A DNA stretch of 37,607 nucleotides from positions 1-37,607 of the forward strand of contig JAUWYP010000020.1 of assembly GCA_030615765.1 (NCBI GenBank), in the 5' to 3' direction. Within the stretch, counting starts at the first letter, position 1; the number at the start of each line of letters is the position of its first letter. The notes beneath the pieces were generated by a model. The model saw only the letters and a program-made list of their open reading frames with translations. It was not told the origin of the DNA and did no database searches. The DNA comes from Dehalococcoidia bacterium. Its GTDB lineage: Bacteria; Chloroflexota; Dehalococcoidia; SM23-28-2. Both the position numbers and the translations under genes were made by a program. Below, in pieces: positions 16,663 to 24,356 of this stretch.

Positions 16663-17457
16663 GTGGCGATCAGGGTAGCGGTCAGCGGCACCGGTAATAT
16701 GGGACGGGAGGTCCTGCGGGCCATCTGCCGAGACCCCGACCTGGAGCCGGTGGGTGTGCTGGAAAAGTTCTCGTCTGAGGATGTCCTCTCGCTTCCCGAC
16801 AGCTCCGGTCTGGTGCCCTTTGGAGCCGATGCCCCCGCTCTCCTGGCGCGGGTTCGCCCCGAGGTGGTTGTCGACTTCACCAACGCTGAGTGGACGCCCA
16901 TCGCAGCGCGCGCAGCTCTGGACGTGGGGGCTCGCTTTGTCAGCGGCACCACCGGTCTCTCCGATGAGTTTATGGCAGAGCTGGAGCGTGAGTGTCGCGA
17001 GAGGAAGCTGGGAGCGGTGATGGCGGCCAATTTTGCCATCGGTGCCGTGCTCATGATGCACCTGGCCAAGCTGGCGGGCCGCCACTTCGACTACGCCGAG
17101 ATCATTGAGCTGCATCATGAGAAGAAGGCCGATGCCCCCTCCGGCACCGCTCTGGCTACCGCTCGGGCGATGCTTTCGGCGCGCGGGCGACCCTTCGAGC
17201 ATCCCCCCACGGCGAAAGAAACGCTGGCGGGCACGCGCGGCGGTGTTCTCGATGGAATTACCATCCACAGTGTGCGGCTGCCGGGGTTGGTGGCCCATCA
17301 GGAGGTCATTCTGGGCACCCTGGGGCAGACCCTCACTATTCGCCACGATACCACCAGCCGCGAGTCGTTCATGCCCGGCGTGCTTCTGGCGATCAAAGAG
17401 GTGATGAACCGCCAGGAGCTGGTGGTTGGGCTGGACAAGCTTATCGGGCTGGATTGA
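16663..17457 (+). CDS. dapB: 4-hydroxy-tetrahydrodipicolinate reductase
   Basis: This 264-aa NAD(P)H enzyme of the lysine/diaminopimelate pathway reduces the DapA product. The N-terminal Rossmann motif is VAVSGTGNMGREV. The substrate domain has EIIELHHEKKADAPSGTA, the family signature with the catalytic His pair and Lys. Another motif is FVSGTTGLS. The start is GTG at 16663 with GGGAGG at 8 bases. The gene follows pnp by 39 bases and is probably in the same transcript. It is separated from its pathway partners dapA and asd, which lie about 5 kb away on the other strand. Confidence 0.95.
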   Translation: MAIRVAVSGTGNMGREVLRAICRDPDLEPVGVLEKFSSEDVLSLPDSSGLVPFGADAPALLARVRPEVVVDFTNAEWTPIAARAALDVGARFVSGTTGLSDEFMAELERECRERKLGAVMAANFAIGAVLMMHLAKLAGRHFDYAEIIELHHEKKADAPSGTALATARAMLSARGRPFEHPPTAKETLAGTRGGVLDGITIHSVRLPGLVAHQEVILGTLGQTLTIRHDTTSRESFMPGVLLAIKEVMNRQELVVGLDKLIGLD

Positions 17458-17539
17458 TGGCTCGGTTCTGGCCGAGGGCTCGTCCGGTCCGGAGACCTCC
17501 TGTAGACGAGCAGGAGGGTTGAGAGGGCAGTGGATGACT

Positions 17540-17592
17540 AGAGGCACTTGCGCGGCTGGCGGTACTTGTAGTATCCTGAGAGTGCCTCTTTT
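17540..17592 (+). terminator. Hairpin plus U-tract in the rho leader (terminator or attenuator)
   Basis: AGAGGCACT (17540-17548) pairs perfectly with AGTGCCTCT (17581-17589), followed by TTTT (17589-17592). Inside the loop GGTACT (17561-17566) can pair with AGTATC in a nested stem. It sits between the dapB stop and the rho start, 67 bases before rho. It can end the rpsO-pnp-dapB transcript or act as an attenuator for rho. Confidence 0.6.
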
Positions 17593-17658
17593 GTACGGTA
17601 TGACATCTCCCCATTTTCTAAGCAGCGTTCGCGAGATCAAGCTGCGCAGGAGACCACG

Positions 17659-18924
17659 ATGAACCTGGCAGACCTGGAGGCCAAGACCCGCGAAGAGCTG
17701 ATGGATGTGGCCAAGGATCTGGGCATCAGTGGCCACACCGCGCTCAAGAAACAGGACCTCGTCTTCCGCATCCTTCAGGCGCGCGCCGAGCAGCAGGGCA
17801 ATCTGCTGGCCGGCGGCGTTCTGGAGATTGTGGAGGATGGGTACGGCTTTCTGCGGGGGGATGGCCTCCGCCCCGGCGCTGGCGACGTCTACGTCTCGCA
17901 GTCCCAGGTTCGCCGCTTCGGTCTGAGGACGGGCGACTACGTTACGGGACAGGTGCGGCCGCCCAAGGACAGCGAGAAGTATTATGGCCTGCTGCGGGTG
18001 GAGGCGATCAACAGTATCGACCCCGAGGTAGCTAGAACTCGGCCGAACTTCGGGTCCCTTACGCCGATCTTCCCCGATAAGCTGATCAATCTGGAGACGA
18101 CTCCGAAAGCGCTATCGGCTCGCCTGGTGAACCTCGTGGCACCCATCGGTCATGGCCAGCGGGGAATGATCGTCTCGCCGCCCAAGGCGGGCAAGACGAT
18201 GCTCCTGAAGAGCATAGCCAAGGCCGCCATCACTAACTATGAAGATATTCATGTCATGATCCTTCTCATCGGCGAGCGGCCGGAGGAGGTGACCGACTGG
18301 CAGCGCACGGTGGTGGAGGCGGAGGTCGTCGCCGCTACCTTCGACGATGCGGTAGAGGATCAGACGCGGGTGGCAGAGATGGGGCTGGAGCGGGCGAAGC
18401 GGCTGGTGGAGTGCGGCAAGGACGTGGTCGTCCTGCTGGACGGCATCACGCGCCTGACCCGCGCCTACAACCTGGCCATACCTCCCAGCGGTCGCACCCT
18501 GTCGGGCGGTATCGACCCGGCATCGCTTCATCCGTCGAAGCGCTTCTTTGGCGCAGCCCGGAACGCGGAGGAGGGCGGCAGCCTCACGATCATCGCCACC
18601 TGCCTGGTCGACACCGGCAGCCGGATGGACGAGGTGATCTACGAGGAGTTCAAGGGCACCGGCAACATGGAGATACACCTCGACCGGCGCCTGGCTGAGA
18701 AGCATGTCTTTCCGGCCATCGCGGTCCAGCGGAGCAGCACCCGGCGCGATGATCTCCTCTTCGATGCCGATACCTACAGGCAGGTGATCCTGCTGCGGCG
18801 GATGCTCGCTCTGGTGAACGCCGATGGCGGTAGCGGCAAAGACGCCACCCAACTGCTCCTCGAACGGCTGAGTAGGACTCAGAACAACGCCGAATTCCTG
18901 GCGACCCTCAAGGACGCGATGTAG
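17659..18924 (+). CDS. rho: Transcription termination factor Rho
   Basis: This 421-aa hexameric RNA-dependent ATPase releases RNA at Rho-dependent terminators. The N-terminal helical domain starts [20 protein letters not shown]. The cold-shock-like RNA-binding domain has [14 protein letters not shown]-type residues ([12 protein letters not shown]). The ATPase core has P-loop [39 protein letters not shown] and [20 protein letters not shown]. The length matches compact Rho proteins without a long N-terminal insertion. In [14 protein letters not shown], Trp replaces the usual Met, a mild change. The 200-base leader contains a terminator-like hairpin, so rho may be controlled by attenuation, as known in other bacteria. 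Confidence 0.96.
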   Translation: MNLADLEAKTREELMDVAKDLGISGHTALKKQDLVFRILQARAEQQGNLLAGGVLEIVEDGYGFLRGDGLRPGAGDVYVSQSQVRRFGLRTGDYVTGQVRPPKDSEKYYGLLRVEAINSIDPEVARTRPNFGSLTPIFPDKLINLETTPKALSARLVNLVAPIGHGQRGMIVSPPKAGKTMLLKSIAKAAITNYEDIHVMILLIGERPEEVTDWQRTVVEAEVVAATFDDAVEDQTRVAEMGLERAKRLVECGKDVVVLLDGITRLTRAYNLAIPPSGRTLSGGIDPASLHPSKRFFGAARNAEEGGSLTIIATCLVDTGSRMDEVIYEEFKGTGNMEIHLDRRLAEKHVFPAIAVQRSSTRRDDLLFDADTYRQVILLRRMLALVNADGGSGKDATQLLLERLSRTQNNAEFLATLKDAM

Positions 18925-18947
18925 AAGCAAGTCTGCTGCTTGCCTCG

Positions 18948-18965
18948 GCGGCCCCAGCAGGCCGC
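18948..18965 (+). terminator. GC hairpin after rho
   Basis: GCGGCC (18948-18953) pairs with GGCCGC (18960-18965) around a six-base loop, 24 bases after the rho stop. A weaker GCAAG/CTTGC pair precedes it. There is no U-tract, so termination is uncertain. The remaining bases to 19036 show nothing recognisable. Confidence 0.4.
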
Positions 18966-19036
18966 GACCTTCGCTCAAATATCAAGACCGGCTAGCGCTC
19001 CGGAGATAACACAGCCCTTGGCGTGAGCGCCAGGAA

Positions 19037-19051
19037 TTATTCCGCGAATAA
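19037..19051. promoter_or_regulatory. Palindrome next to the accessory-module promoter, possible operator
   Basis: TTATTC-CGC-GAATAA is a perfect 6-base inverted repeat ending six bases before the -35 box at 19057. The downstream operon encodes an HTH protein, and such regulators usually bind palindromes at their own promoter. This is the best operator candidate. No second copy was seen. Confidence 0.45.
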
Positions 19052-19056
19052 AAGCC

Positions 19057-19086
19057 TTGACAAATGCCAACCCGTCCATATATCAT
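19057..19086 (+). promoter_or_regulatory. Predicted promoter of the two-gene accessory module
   Basis: A perfect TTGACA (19057-19062) is followed after 18 bases by TATCAT (19081-19086); TATATC at 16 bases is an alternative. The predicted start near 19093 is only about three bases before the ATG at 19096. No ribosome-binding site is visible, so the transcript may be leaderless. Confidence 0.6.
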
Positions 19087-19095
19087 TGAATCACT

Positions 19096-19698
19096 ATGAA
19101 TGAATTGCGGATTTCTCTGCCTGAAGCTCAAGATGTTCTTCGTCCAAGGCTACCCCTGCTCACCAAGTCTTTCGAGGACACCTTTAGTACGTGGCTGGAA
19201 GACTATGCTCCTCACCACATGGTTTTGTCCACCACGGCTCGCGCCAGGATCATCAACGATCACTTTTACTTCAATGCCGCTCAGAACTTGAGTCGCGACA
19301 AAGGGACGGTCTTCCGCGAGAACCAGTTGCAGCGTTTCATTGTTTTCGACGAGCGCCTTGTACTGAGGTTTAAGCTCTTCGACAATAATCTCCAAGCTCG
19401 CAACTATCCAACTGAACGGGCCAAGGGGTGGGTCCAACAACTCGCTCTCAAGGATATGCCACCTTGTGAACGTTTGCACTTTGGCTATCGCCTAGACCTC
19501 ACTGGAACTGTTGTTAGGGATGCCTTCATCACTTTGCCCACTGGCACCCTCGCGGTGCCTAACGATTGGGTTTGGCAGATCTGGGGAAACCCAATCGATT
19601 CAGCCACGTTTGGAATACAGATGCGCTTGATTCCCGTGAGCCGAGCAGCAACCAATGTGGTATATGCTTATGATGACTTTTCCGTTCGATCGGCCTGA
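19096..19698 (+). CDS. Unrecognised protein, first gene of the HTH-metalloprotease module
   Basis: I do not recognise this 200-aa protein. It is soluble, with no signal peptide or membrane helix, and has mixed alpha/beta character. Visible stretches are an N-terminal helical part (LPEAQDVLRPRLPLLTKSFE), a central aromatic part (IINDHFYFNAAQNL, FIVFDERLVLRFKLFD) and a C-terminal part with NDWVWQIWGNP and VVYAYDDF. The start ATG at 19096 lies directly behind a strong promoter with no Shine-Dalgarno sequence. It ends 26 bases before the HTH/ImmA gene and is surely co-transcribed with it. A spot count gives about 53% GC, lower than the housekeeping genes around it. Being paired with an ImmA/IrrE-type regulator, it could be the regulated effector or toxin, or a substrate of the protease; that is inference from position only. 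Confidence 0.75.
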   Translation: MNELRISLPEAQDVLRPRLPLLTKSFEDTFSTWLEDYAPHHMVLSTTARARIINDHFYFNAAQNLSRDKGTVFRENQLQRFIVFDERLVLRFKLFDNNLQARNYPTERAKGWVQQLALKDMPPCERLHFGYRLDLTGTVVRDAFITLPTGTLAVPNDWVWQIWGNPIDSATFGIQMRLIPVSRAATNVVYAYDDFSVRSA

Positions 19699-19724
19699 CG
19701 GCCAGCCGAAGGGAATGAGGCACA

Positions 19725-20792
19725 ATGAATCCATCAGACGTGAATCCGCAGATGGTGACCTTAGCCCGGCAAGCGCGTGGTCTCACCCAGACAGAATTGG
19801 CCGACCGCATTGCCGCAGGGCAGGCAACCATTTCCAAAATCGAAGCTGGTGTTGCTCCGGTTTCGAGCAAAGAGTTTGAGCGGTTAGCAACGGCACTCGA
19901 TTATCCGCCGCATTTTTTTACCAAGCATGAGCGAATTCACGGTCCAGGCATCGACGAACTCTACCATCGCAAGCGGCAGAAAGTGAGTGCAGCCACCTTA
20001 CACAAGGTCTATGCGAATGCCGCCATACGCCAAATGAACATTGAGGTGCTTCTCCGCTCATGGGATACCATGGAGGACGACTTTCCATCTTTTCCTATCG
20101 ATGAATTCGACGCGAACCCAGAGAAGATAGCGCGAACGCTCAGGGCATTGTGGCAACTTCCCCCAGGCCCCATATATAGCATGACGAAGGTGATCGAAGA
20201 CGCAGGCGGACTAATCATTCCGTGCGACTTCGAGACGCGGCACATCGACGGGTTCAGTCGCCATTCCGCCAATATGCCACCACTCTTCTATTTGAATCGG
20301 AATCTTCTGCCCGATAGGTGGCGGTGGACGCTTGCCCACGAACTGGGACACATCGTCATGCATTCCGCCAGTGAACCTCATGAGCAAATGGAAAGAGAGG
20401 CGAATCTTTTCGCAGGCGAGTTCCTGACTCCAACACAGGAGATCAAGCCTCAACTCTTGAACCTATCGTTCCACAAACTTGCTGGCCTCAAGCGTCATTG
20501 GAAGGTTGCCATGCAGGCTCTATTGATGCGGGCACACCACCTTGGGTTGATTACCGACCGACGGCGTCGCCACATGTTCATGCAATTGAGCAAGGCAGGC
20601 TATCGGCTCCGTGAACCGCCGGAACTCGATCCGCCAGCGGAACCCCCTGAGTTACTGCCGAAAATCGTCAAGTGGCACCGAGAACAACTGGATTACTCCG
20701 ACGCCGATCTCTGCCACACGCTGGGGCTCAATGACAGCGATCTTCAGTACTGGTATCCGTCCGGCAAACCGCATTTGCGCATTGTGAACTGA
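19725..20792 (+). CDS. XRE-type HTH protein fused to an ImmA/IrrE (M78) metallopeptidase domain
   Basis: This 355-aa protein has an N-terminal helix-turn-helix (about 9-62: LARQARGLTQTELADRI, then QATISKIEAG). It also has a zinc metallopeptidase domain of the ImmA/IrrE family. The zinc motif is HELGH at 205-209, and the third ligand is probably Glu225 in the EREANLFAGEFL segment. The linker has YHRKRQKVSAATL, typical of these fusions. A C-terminal extension (about 290-355) is proline-rich and then helical. Family members regulate mobile elements, stress responses or toxin-antitoxin loci, either as repressors or by cleaving a partner repressor. Here DNA-binding and protease parts are in one chain, suggesting autoregulation through the upstream palindrome. 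Together with the preceding gene it forms a lower-GC insert between rho and purA. Confidence 0.9.
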   Translation: MNPSDVNPQMVTLARQARGLTQTELADRIAAGQATISKIEAGVAPVSSKEFERLATALDYPPHFFTKHERIHGPGIDELYHRKRQKVSAATLHKVYANAAIRQMNIEVLLRSWDTMEDDFPSFPIDEFDANPEKIARTLRALWQLPPGPIYSMTKVIEDAGGLIIPCDFETRHIDGFSRHSANMPPLFYLNRNLLPDRWRWTLAHELGHIVMHSASEPHEQMEREANLFAGEFLTPTQEIKPQLLNLSFHKLAGLKRHWKVAMQALLMRAHHLGLITDRRRRHMFMQLSKAGYRLREPPELDPPAEPPELLPKIVKWHREQLDYSDADLCHTLGLNDSDLQYWYPSGKPHLRIVN

Positions 20793-20815
20793 TCCACCGC
20801 CGAACGCCCGCCCCT

Positions 20816-20844
20816 TTGCAAACGGTCTTCCCTCTTGCTATACT
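20816..20844 (+). promoter_or_regulatory. Predicted purA promoter
   Basis: TTGCAA (20816-20821) is followed after exactly 17 bases by TATACT (20839-20844). The predicted start near 20851 leaves a 58-base leader containing a GGGCCC...GGGCCC pair (about 20878-20901) close to the start codon. That pair could form a hairpin that hides or exposes the ribosome-binding region. Confidence 0.6.
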
Positions 20845-20908
20845 CGCCGCGGAAGCCAAACAAAATGAAAGGAGATGGGGCCCGATCACGGTCAAGGGCC
20901 CTTAAGTT

Positions 20909-22198
20909 ATGCCAGCAATCATTGTCATCGGCGGTCAGTGGGGAGATGAAGGTAAGGGCCGGGTGGTGGATCTCATCGCCCGCAAGGCCCACGTGGTGGC
21001 CCGCTACTCTGGAGGCAACAACGCCGGCCACACCGTAGTCAACGAATTCGGCGAGAGCCGGCTTCATCTGGTGCCAGCGGGCATCTTCTACCCCGACAAG
21101 GTGTGTGTCATCGGCAACGGCGTGATCATCGACCCGAAGGTGCTCCTGGAGGAGATCGACGATCTGCAGTCGCGGGGGGTGACCGTCGAGAAGCTGCACA
21201 TCAGCAGCCGTTGCCAGATCATCATGCCCTGGCACCTGATGATCGACCGCCTGGACGAGGAGCTGCGGGGCAAGGGGGCCATCGGCACCACCGCTCGGGG
21301 CGTGGGGCCCTGCTTCGCGGACAAGGTATTCCGCGCCGGCATCCGCATGGCCGATCTCATCGACCCCGAGGCCTTTCGGGAGCGGCTGTCCTTTCTCCTC
21401 CCTTACAAGAACGCGGTTCTGGAGAAGCTGTACGGAGCCGAGCCGCTGTCCTTCGAGGAGGTCTTCTCCACCTACTCAGAGTATGCCGCCAAGATCGCGC
21501 CGTCCGTCACCGAGACAGCGGAGTTGGTGCAGGACGCTCTGGAGCGGGGGGAGACGGTCCTTCTGGAGGGAGCGCAAGGCACCCTTCTCGACCTGGATGC
21601 TGGCACCTACGAGTTTGTGACCTCTTCGACGCCCTCCTCTATGGCCGCGGGCGCCGGCGTCGGCATCGGCATCGGGCCCACCCAGATATCGAAGGTCGTG
21701 GCGGTGTACAAGGCCTATCAGACGCGGGTGGGCAACGGCCCGATGCCCACTGAGCTGGTGGGCGAGGAGGGCGACACTCTACGCGAGCGTGGACACGAGT
21801 ACGGCGCTACCACCGGTCGGCCCCGCCGCTGCGGCTGGTTCGATGCGGTCGCCAGCCGCTATACTGCCCGCCTTAATGGTCTGACCGGGATGGTCATGAC
21901 CCGCCTGGACGTCCTCGACCAGTACCCCAGCATCAAGGTGTGCACGGCGTATCGTCTGGACGGCAAAGTGACTAAGACCTTCCCCAGCAACATCAGGGCT
22001 CTTCTGCGGGTGGAGCCCGTCTATGAGGAGCTACCCGGCTGGCAGAAGGAGACCAAGCAGGTCCGGGCCTTCGAGGACCTGCCGCCCCAGGCCAAGGCCT
22101 ACGTCCAGCGCATCCAGGAGCTTGTGGGCTGCCCGATAGACATGGTGTCGGTGGGCCCCGAGCGCGAGCAGGCGATCATCATCAACCCCATTATCTGA
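20909..22198 (+). CDS. purA: Adenylosuccinate synthetase
   Basis: This 429-aa enzyme joins IMP and aspartate with GTP hydrolysis to give adenylosuccinate, the first committed step to AMP. The N-terminal motif GGQWGDEGKGRVVDL carries the catalytic Asp. NNAGHTVV carries the catalytic His. GTTARGVGPCFADK and GRPRRCGWFDA are further signatures, and QTRVGNGPMPTE is the expected later loop. One loop usually read as DxDHGTYPxVTSS here reads DLDAGTYEFVTSS, with Ala for His; this seems to be a lineage variant. The gene has its own promoter after the accessory module. It is convergent with dapA, and a REP-like repeat separates them. Confidence 0.96.
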   Translation: MPAIIVIGGQWGDEGKGRVVDLIARKAHVVARYSGGNNAGHTVVNEFGESRLHLVPAGIFYPDKVCVIGNGVIIDPKVLLEEIDDLQSRGVTVEKLHISSRCQIIMPWHLMIDRLDEELRGKGAIGTTARGVGPCFADKVFRAGIRMADLIDPEAFRERLSFLLPYKNAVLEKLYGAEPLSFEEVFSTYSEYAAKIAPSVTETAELVQDALERGETVLLEGAQGTLLDLDAGTYEFVTSSTPSSMAAGAGVGIGIGPTQISKVVAVYKAYQTRVGNGPMPTELVGEEGDTLRERGHEYGATTGRPRRCGWFDAVASRYTARLNGLTGMVMTRLDVLDQYPSIKVCTAYRLDGKVTKTFPSNIRALLRVEPVYEELPGWQKETKQVRAFEDLPPQAKAYVQRIQELVGCPIDMVSVGPEREQAIIINPII

Positions 22199-22231
22199 GG
22201 CTCTCTCCGCCTTCACCTCCAGCAGCCCCGT

Positions 22232-22310
22232 TCATGGTGAGCCCCGTCGAACCATGAGGAGGGCTGTCCGTCCTTCGACAGGCTTCCTTCGACAAGCTCA
22301 GGACGAGCGG
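22232..22310. repeat. Dispersed palindromic (REP-like) repeat, copy 2
   Basis: The same architecture as at 7351-7411 is present. Hairpin arms are TCATGGT (22232-22238) and ACCATGA (22251-22257). Next comes TCCTTCGACAGGCT (22271-22284), immediately followed by a full TCCTTCGACAAGCTCAGGAC and GAGCGG (22285-22310). The TCCTTCGACA part is therefore duplicated in this copy. It lies between the convergent ends of purA and dapA. Confidence 0.78.
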
Positions 22311-22322
22311 GTCTCCTGCCTC

Positions 22323-23222
22323 CTACGGCGCAACCGGCAGGTCGATGTGATGGCGGCGCACCTCGGCCATGATCTTCTCGCCCGTCGCCTTGTCGGGCTC
22401 GACCAGGGGCAGGCGGGGCGGGCCTACCCGGAAGCCAATCTGGTTGAGGGCGTACTTTATGGGAATGGGGTTGGTGGACAGGGTCATGAGGGCGTTGTTG
22501 AGAGGCAGCAGCCTACGATGAATCGTGGCCGCCTCCTCCGTGCGGCCTGCCAGGAAGCTCTCGATGAGCTGCTTCATCTGGAGGCCCGTCAGGTGGGAGA
22601 TGACGCAGATCACGCCGTAGCCGCCCAGGGCAAGAATGGGCAGGGTATCGCTGTCGTTGCCGCTCCAGACGCGGAAGCCCTCGTCGGCGCCCTGGATGAT
22701 GGCGGCGGTCTGGCCGAAGTTGCTGCTGGCCTCCTTCACCCCCACGATGTTGGGGATGCCCGACAGGCGGATGGCCGTCTCTGCCGTCATGTTGGTGCCG
22801 GTGCGGCCGGGGATGTTGTAGAGGATGCAGGGAAGGCTGGTGCTCGTGGCGATGGCCTCGAAGTGGCGGAACAGCCCTTCCTGGGGAGGACGATTGTAGT
22901 AGGGCACTGTCAGGAGGAGGGCGTCCACGCCCACCTTCTCCGCCTCGCGGGAGAGCTCGATGCTCTCGGCGGTATTGTAGTTGCCGGTGCCGGCGACGAC
23001 CGCGCCGCGGCCGTCTGCCACCGCCTTGACCTCGGCGAATAGCTGTAGCTTCTCCTCGTGGGACAGGGTCGGTGTCTCGCCCGTTGTGCCACCTATCACC
23101 ATGCCGTCGCTGCCCGAGTCGAGAAGGGCGCCGGCCAGGCGCTTGGCCTGTGCGTAGTCAACTGCCCCCTTGTCATCGAAGGGGGTCACCATAGCTGTCA
23201 GCAGCCGTCCTAGTTCCGCCAT
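22323..23222 (-). CDS. dapA: 4-hydroxy-tetrahydrodipicolinate synthase
   Basis: This 299-aa TIM-barrel lyase condenses pyruvate with aspartate semialdehyde in the lysine/DAP pathway. The N-terminal AMVTPFDDKGAVDY and GGTTGETPTLSHEEK motifs, the LLTVPYYNRPPQEGL motif with the active-site tyrosine, and GVKEASSN with the Schiff-base lysine are all present. GTN in the RTGTNMT segment and the later GND are also typical. The ATG at 23222 has GGGGAGG at 7 bases. asd ends 12 bases upstream, so asd-dapA is a two-gene operon for consecutive steps. This makes the loss of the catalytic cysteine in asd more puzzling. Confidence 0.96.
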   Translation of the reverse strand: MAELGRLLTAMVTPFDDKGAVDYAQAKRLAGALLDSGSDGMVIGGTTGETPTLSHEEKLQLFAEVKAVADGRGAVVAGTGNYNTAESIELSREAEKVGVDALLLTVPYYNRPPQEGLFRHFEAIATSTSLPCILYNIPGRTGTNMTAETAIRLSGIPNIVGVKEASSNFGQTAAIIQGADEGFRVWSGNDSDTLPILALGGYGVICVISHLTGLQMKQLIESFLAGRTEEAATIHRRLLPLNNALMTLSTNPIPIKYALNQIGFRVGPPRLPLVEPDKATGEKIMAEVRRHHIDLPVAP

Positions 23223-23234
23223 CGCAAACCTCCC

Positions 23235-24251
23235 CTATATCAGGTTGCGCGCAATGAGTTCCTCGGCGATCTGGATGGAGTTGAGAGCCGCCCCCTTGCG
23301 CAGGTTGTCGGACACCAACCACATGGCGAAGCCGTTGGGATGGGAGACATCCTGGCGCAGGCGACCGACGAAGATGTCATCGCGGCCGGCGGCCGTCCAG
23401 GGCTGAGGATAGAGGCTGATACTGGGCTCGTCCTGGACGGTGATCCCCGGCGCCTCGCGGAGGATGTCCCGTATCTCGTCTGCAGGCATGGGGTGGCTCA
23501 GCTCCACATGTAGCGCCGCGCTATGGCCGACGAACACCGGCACCCGTACGCAGGTGGCCGAGACCAAAAGGTCGGGTTCGTGCATGATCTTGCGCGTCTC
23601 CTGAACTATCTTCCACTCTTCCTTGGTGTAGCCGTTGTCCATGAAGACATCGATCTCCGGCAGGAGGTTGAAGGCGATCTGATGGGGGTAGACGTGAGGC
23701 GTGACGTTCTTGCCGTCCAGCACCGCTCGTGCCTGCTCTGTCAGCTCACCCACAGCGCGGGCGCCAGTGGCGGAGACCGGCTGGTAGGTATCGACGATGA
23801 TGCGCTTGATGGGGTTGACCTGATGGACTGGCCAGAGGGCCAAGACTATGGGCGTTGTGGAGGAGTTGGGGATGGCAATAACGCCCCCGTGTTGCTCTAG
23901 GTCGGCGGCGTTTACTTCCGGCACCACCAGCGGCACGTCGGGCTCCATCCGCCAGACGGGGCTATCGTCGATGACCACTGCCCCTGCCTTGGCAGCGGCG
24001 GGCACCAGATTCTGCGATATCTCTGGGGTGGCCCCGAAGAAGGCGATATCTGCTCCCGCAAAGGAGTTGTTGTTGGTATCTTGCACCTCTATCTCTTGGT
24101 CCCCCACCTGCAATTTCTTCCCTACCGAACGGGAGGAGGCCAGCAAGCGGAAGGCCTTAACGGGAAAGCGGCGCTGAAGGAGCAATCTGATGAGCTCCCG
24201 GCCCACCATGCCGGTGGCCCCCACGATGGCTACACTTAGTTCCTTAGACAT
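23235..24251 (-). CDS. asd: Aspartate-semialdehyde dehydrogenase family protein with altered active site
   Basis: This 338-aa protein aligns over its whole length with ASADH, which reduces aspartyl phosphate to aspartate semialdehyde. Present are the NADP fold AIVGATGMVGRELIRLL, RMEPDVPLVVPEVN, VYPHQIAFNLLPEID, CVRVPVFVGHS and SLYPQPWTAAGRDD. The active-site loop that normally reads PNCST reads PNSST, so the catalytic Cys is Ser130 (codon TCC on the coding strand). Other substrate and phosphate loops are changed too: the GGSxS loop reads ATPEIS, DNSSAFRM reads DDSPVWRM, and TYQAVSG(A/T)G reads TYQPVSATG. The frame is intact, with no sign of decay. It may be a variant enzyme or a paralogue with another role. 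The operon with dapA argues for a lysine-pathway role. Confidence 0.9.
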   Translation of the reverse strand: MSKELSVAIVGATGMVGRELIRLLLQRRFPVKAFRLLASSRSVGKKLQVGDQEIEVQDTNNNSFAGADIAFFGATPEISQNLVPAAAKAGAVVIDDSPVWRMEPDVPLVVPEVNAADLEQHGGVIAIPNSSTTPIVLALWPVHQVNPIKRIIVDTYQPVSATGARAVGELTEQARAVLDGKNVTPHVYPHQIAFNLLPEIDVFMDNGYTKEEWKIVQETRKIMHEPDLLVSATCVRVPVFVGHSAALHVELSHPMPADEIRDILREAPGITVQDEPSISLYPQPWTAAGRDDIFVGRLRQDVSHPNGFAMWLVSDNLRKGAALNSIQIAEELIARNLI

Positions 24252-24272
24252 CGAACGCCTGCTCCCAGCACT

Positions 24273-24309
24273 TAAAAAGATGGCCGCCCCCTTGCGGCGC
24301 GAACATCTT
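24273..24309 (-). terminator. Intrinsic terminator after lpdA
   Basis: On the minus strand AAGATG (24309-24304) pairs with CATCTT (24282-24277), with an inner CCGC/GCGG stem, directly followed by a run of T (24277-24273). It lies in the 105-base gap between the lpdA stop and the asd start, so it should end the lpdA transcript. Confidence 0.7.
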
Positions 24310-24333
24310 AGCCCATTGCCCCTTGGCCCGCAA
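24305..24333 (-). promoter_or_regulatory. Predicted asd-dapA promoter overlapping the terminator
   Basis: On the minus strand TTGCGG (24333-24328) is followed after 17 bases by TAAGAT (24310-24305). The -10 box coincides with the 5' arm of the terminator hairpin. The start would be near 24298, within the hairpin, leaving about 47 bases to the asd ATG. Confidence 0.45.
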
Positions 24334-24356
24334 GCCCCGCGACCGCCGGTTTGAAT

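Noticed and set aside
15295-17736. An 813-codon open frame on the minus strand opposite pnp and dapB
   Set aside because: It is the antisense of two unambiguous enzymes. It has low-complexity, His/Arg/Gln-rich content and no recognisable motif; long antisense frames are usual in GC-rich genes.
18925-19095. A tRNA or attachment site at the left edge of the accessory module
   Set aside because: No cloverleaf could be drawn, and no direct repeat with the right edge near 20793-20830 was seen by eye.
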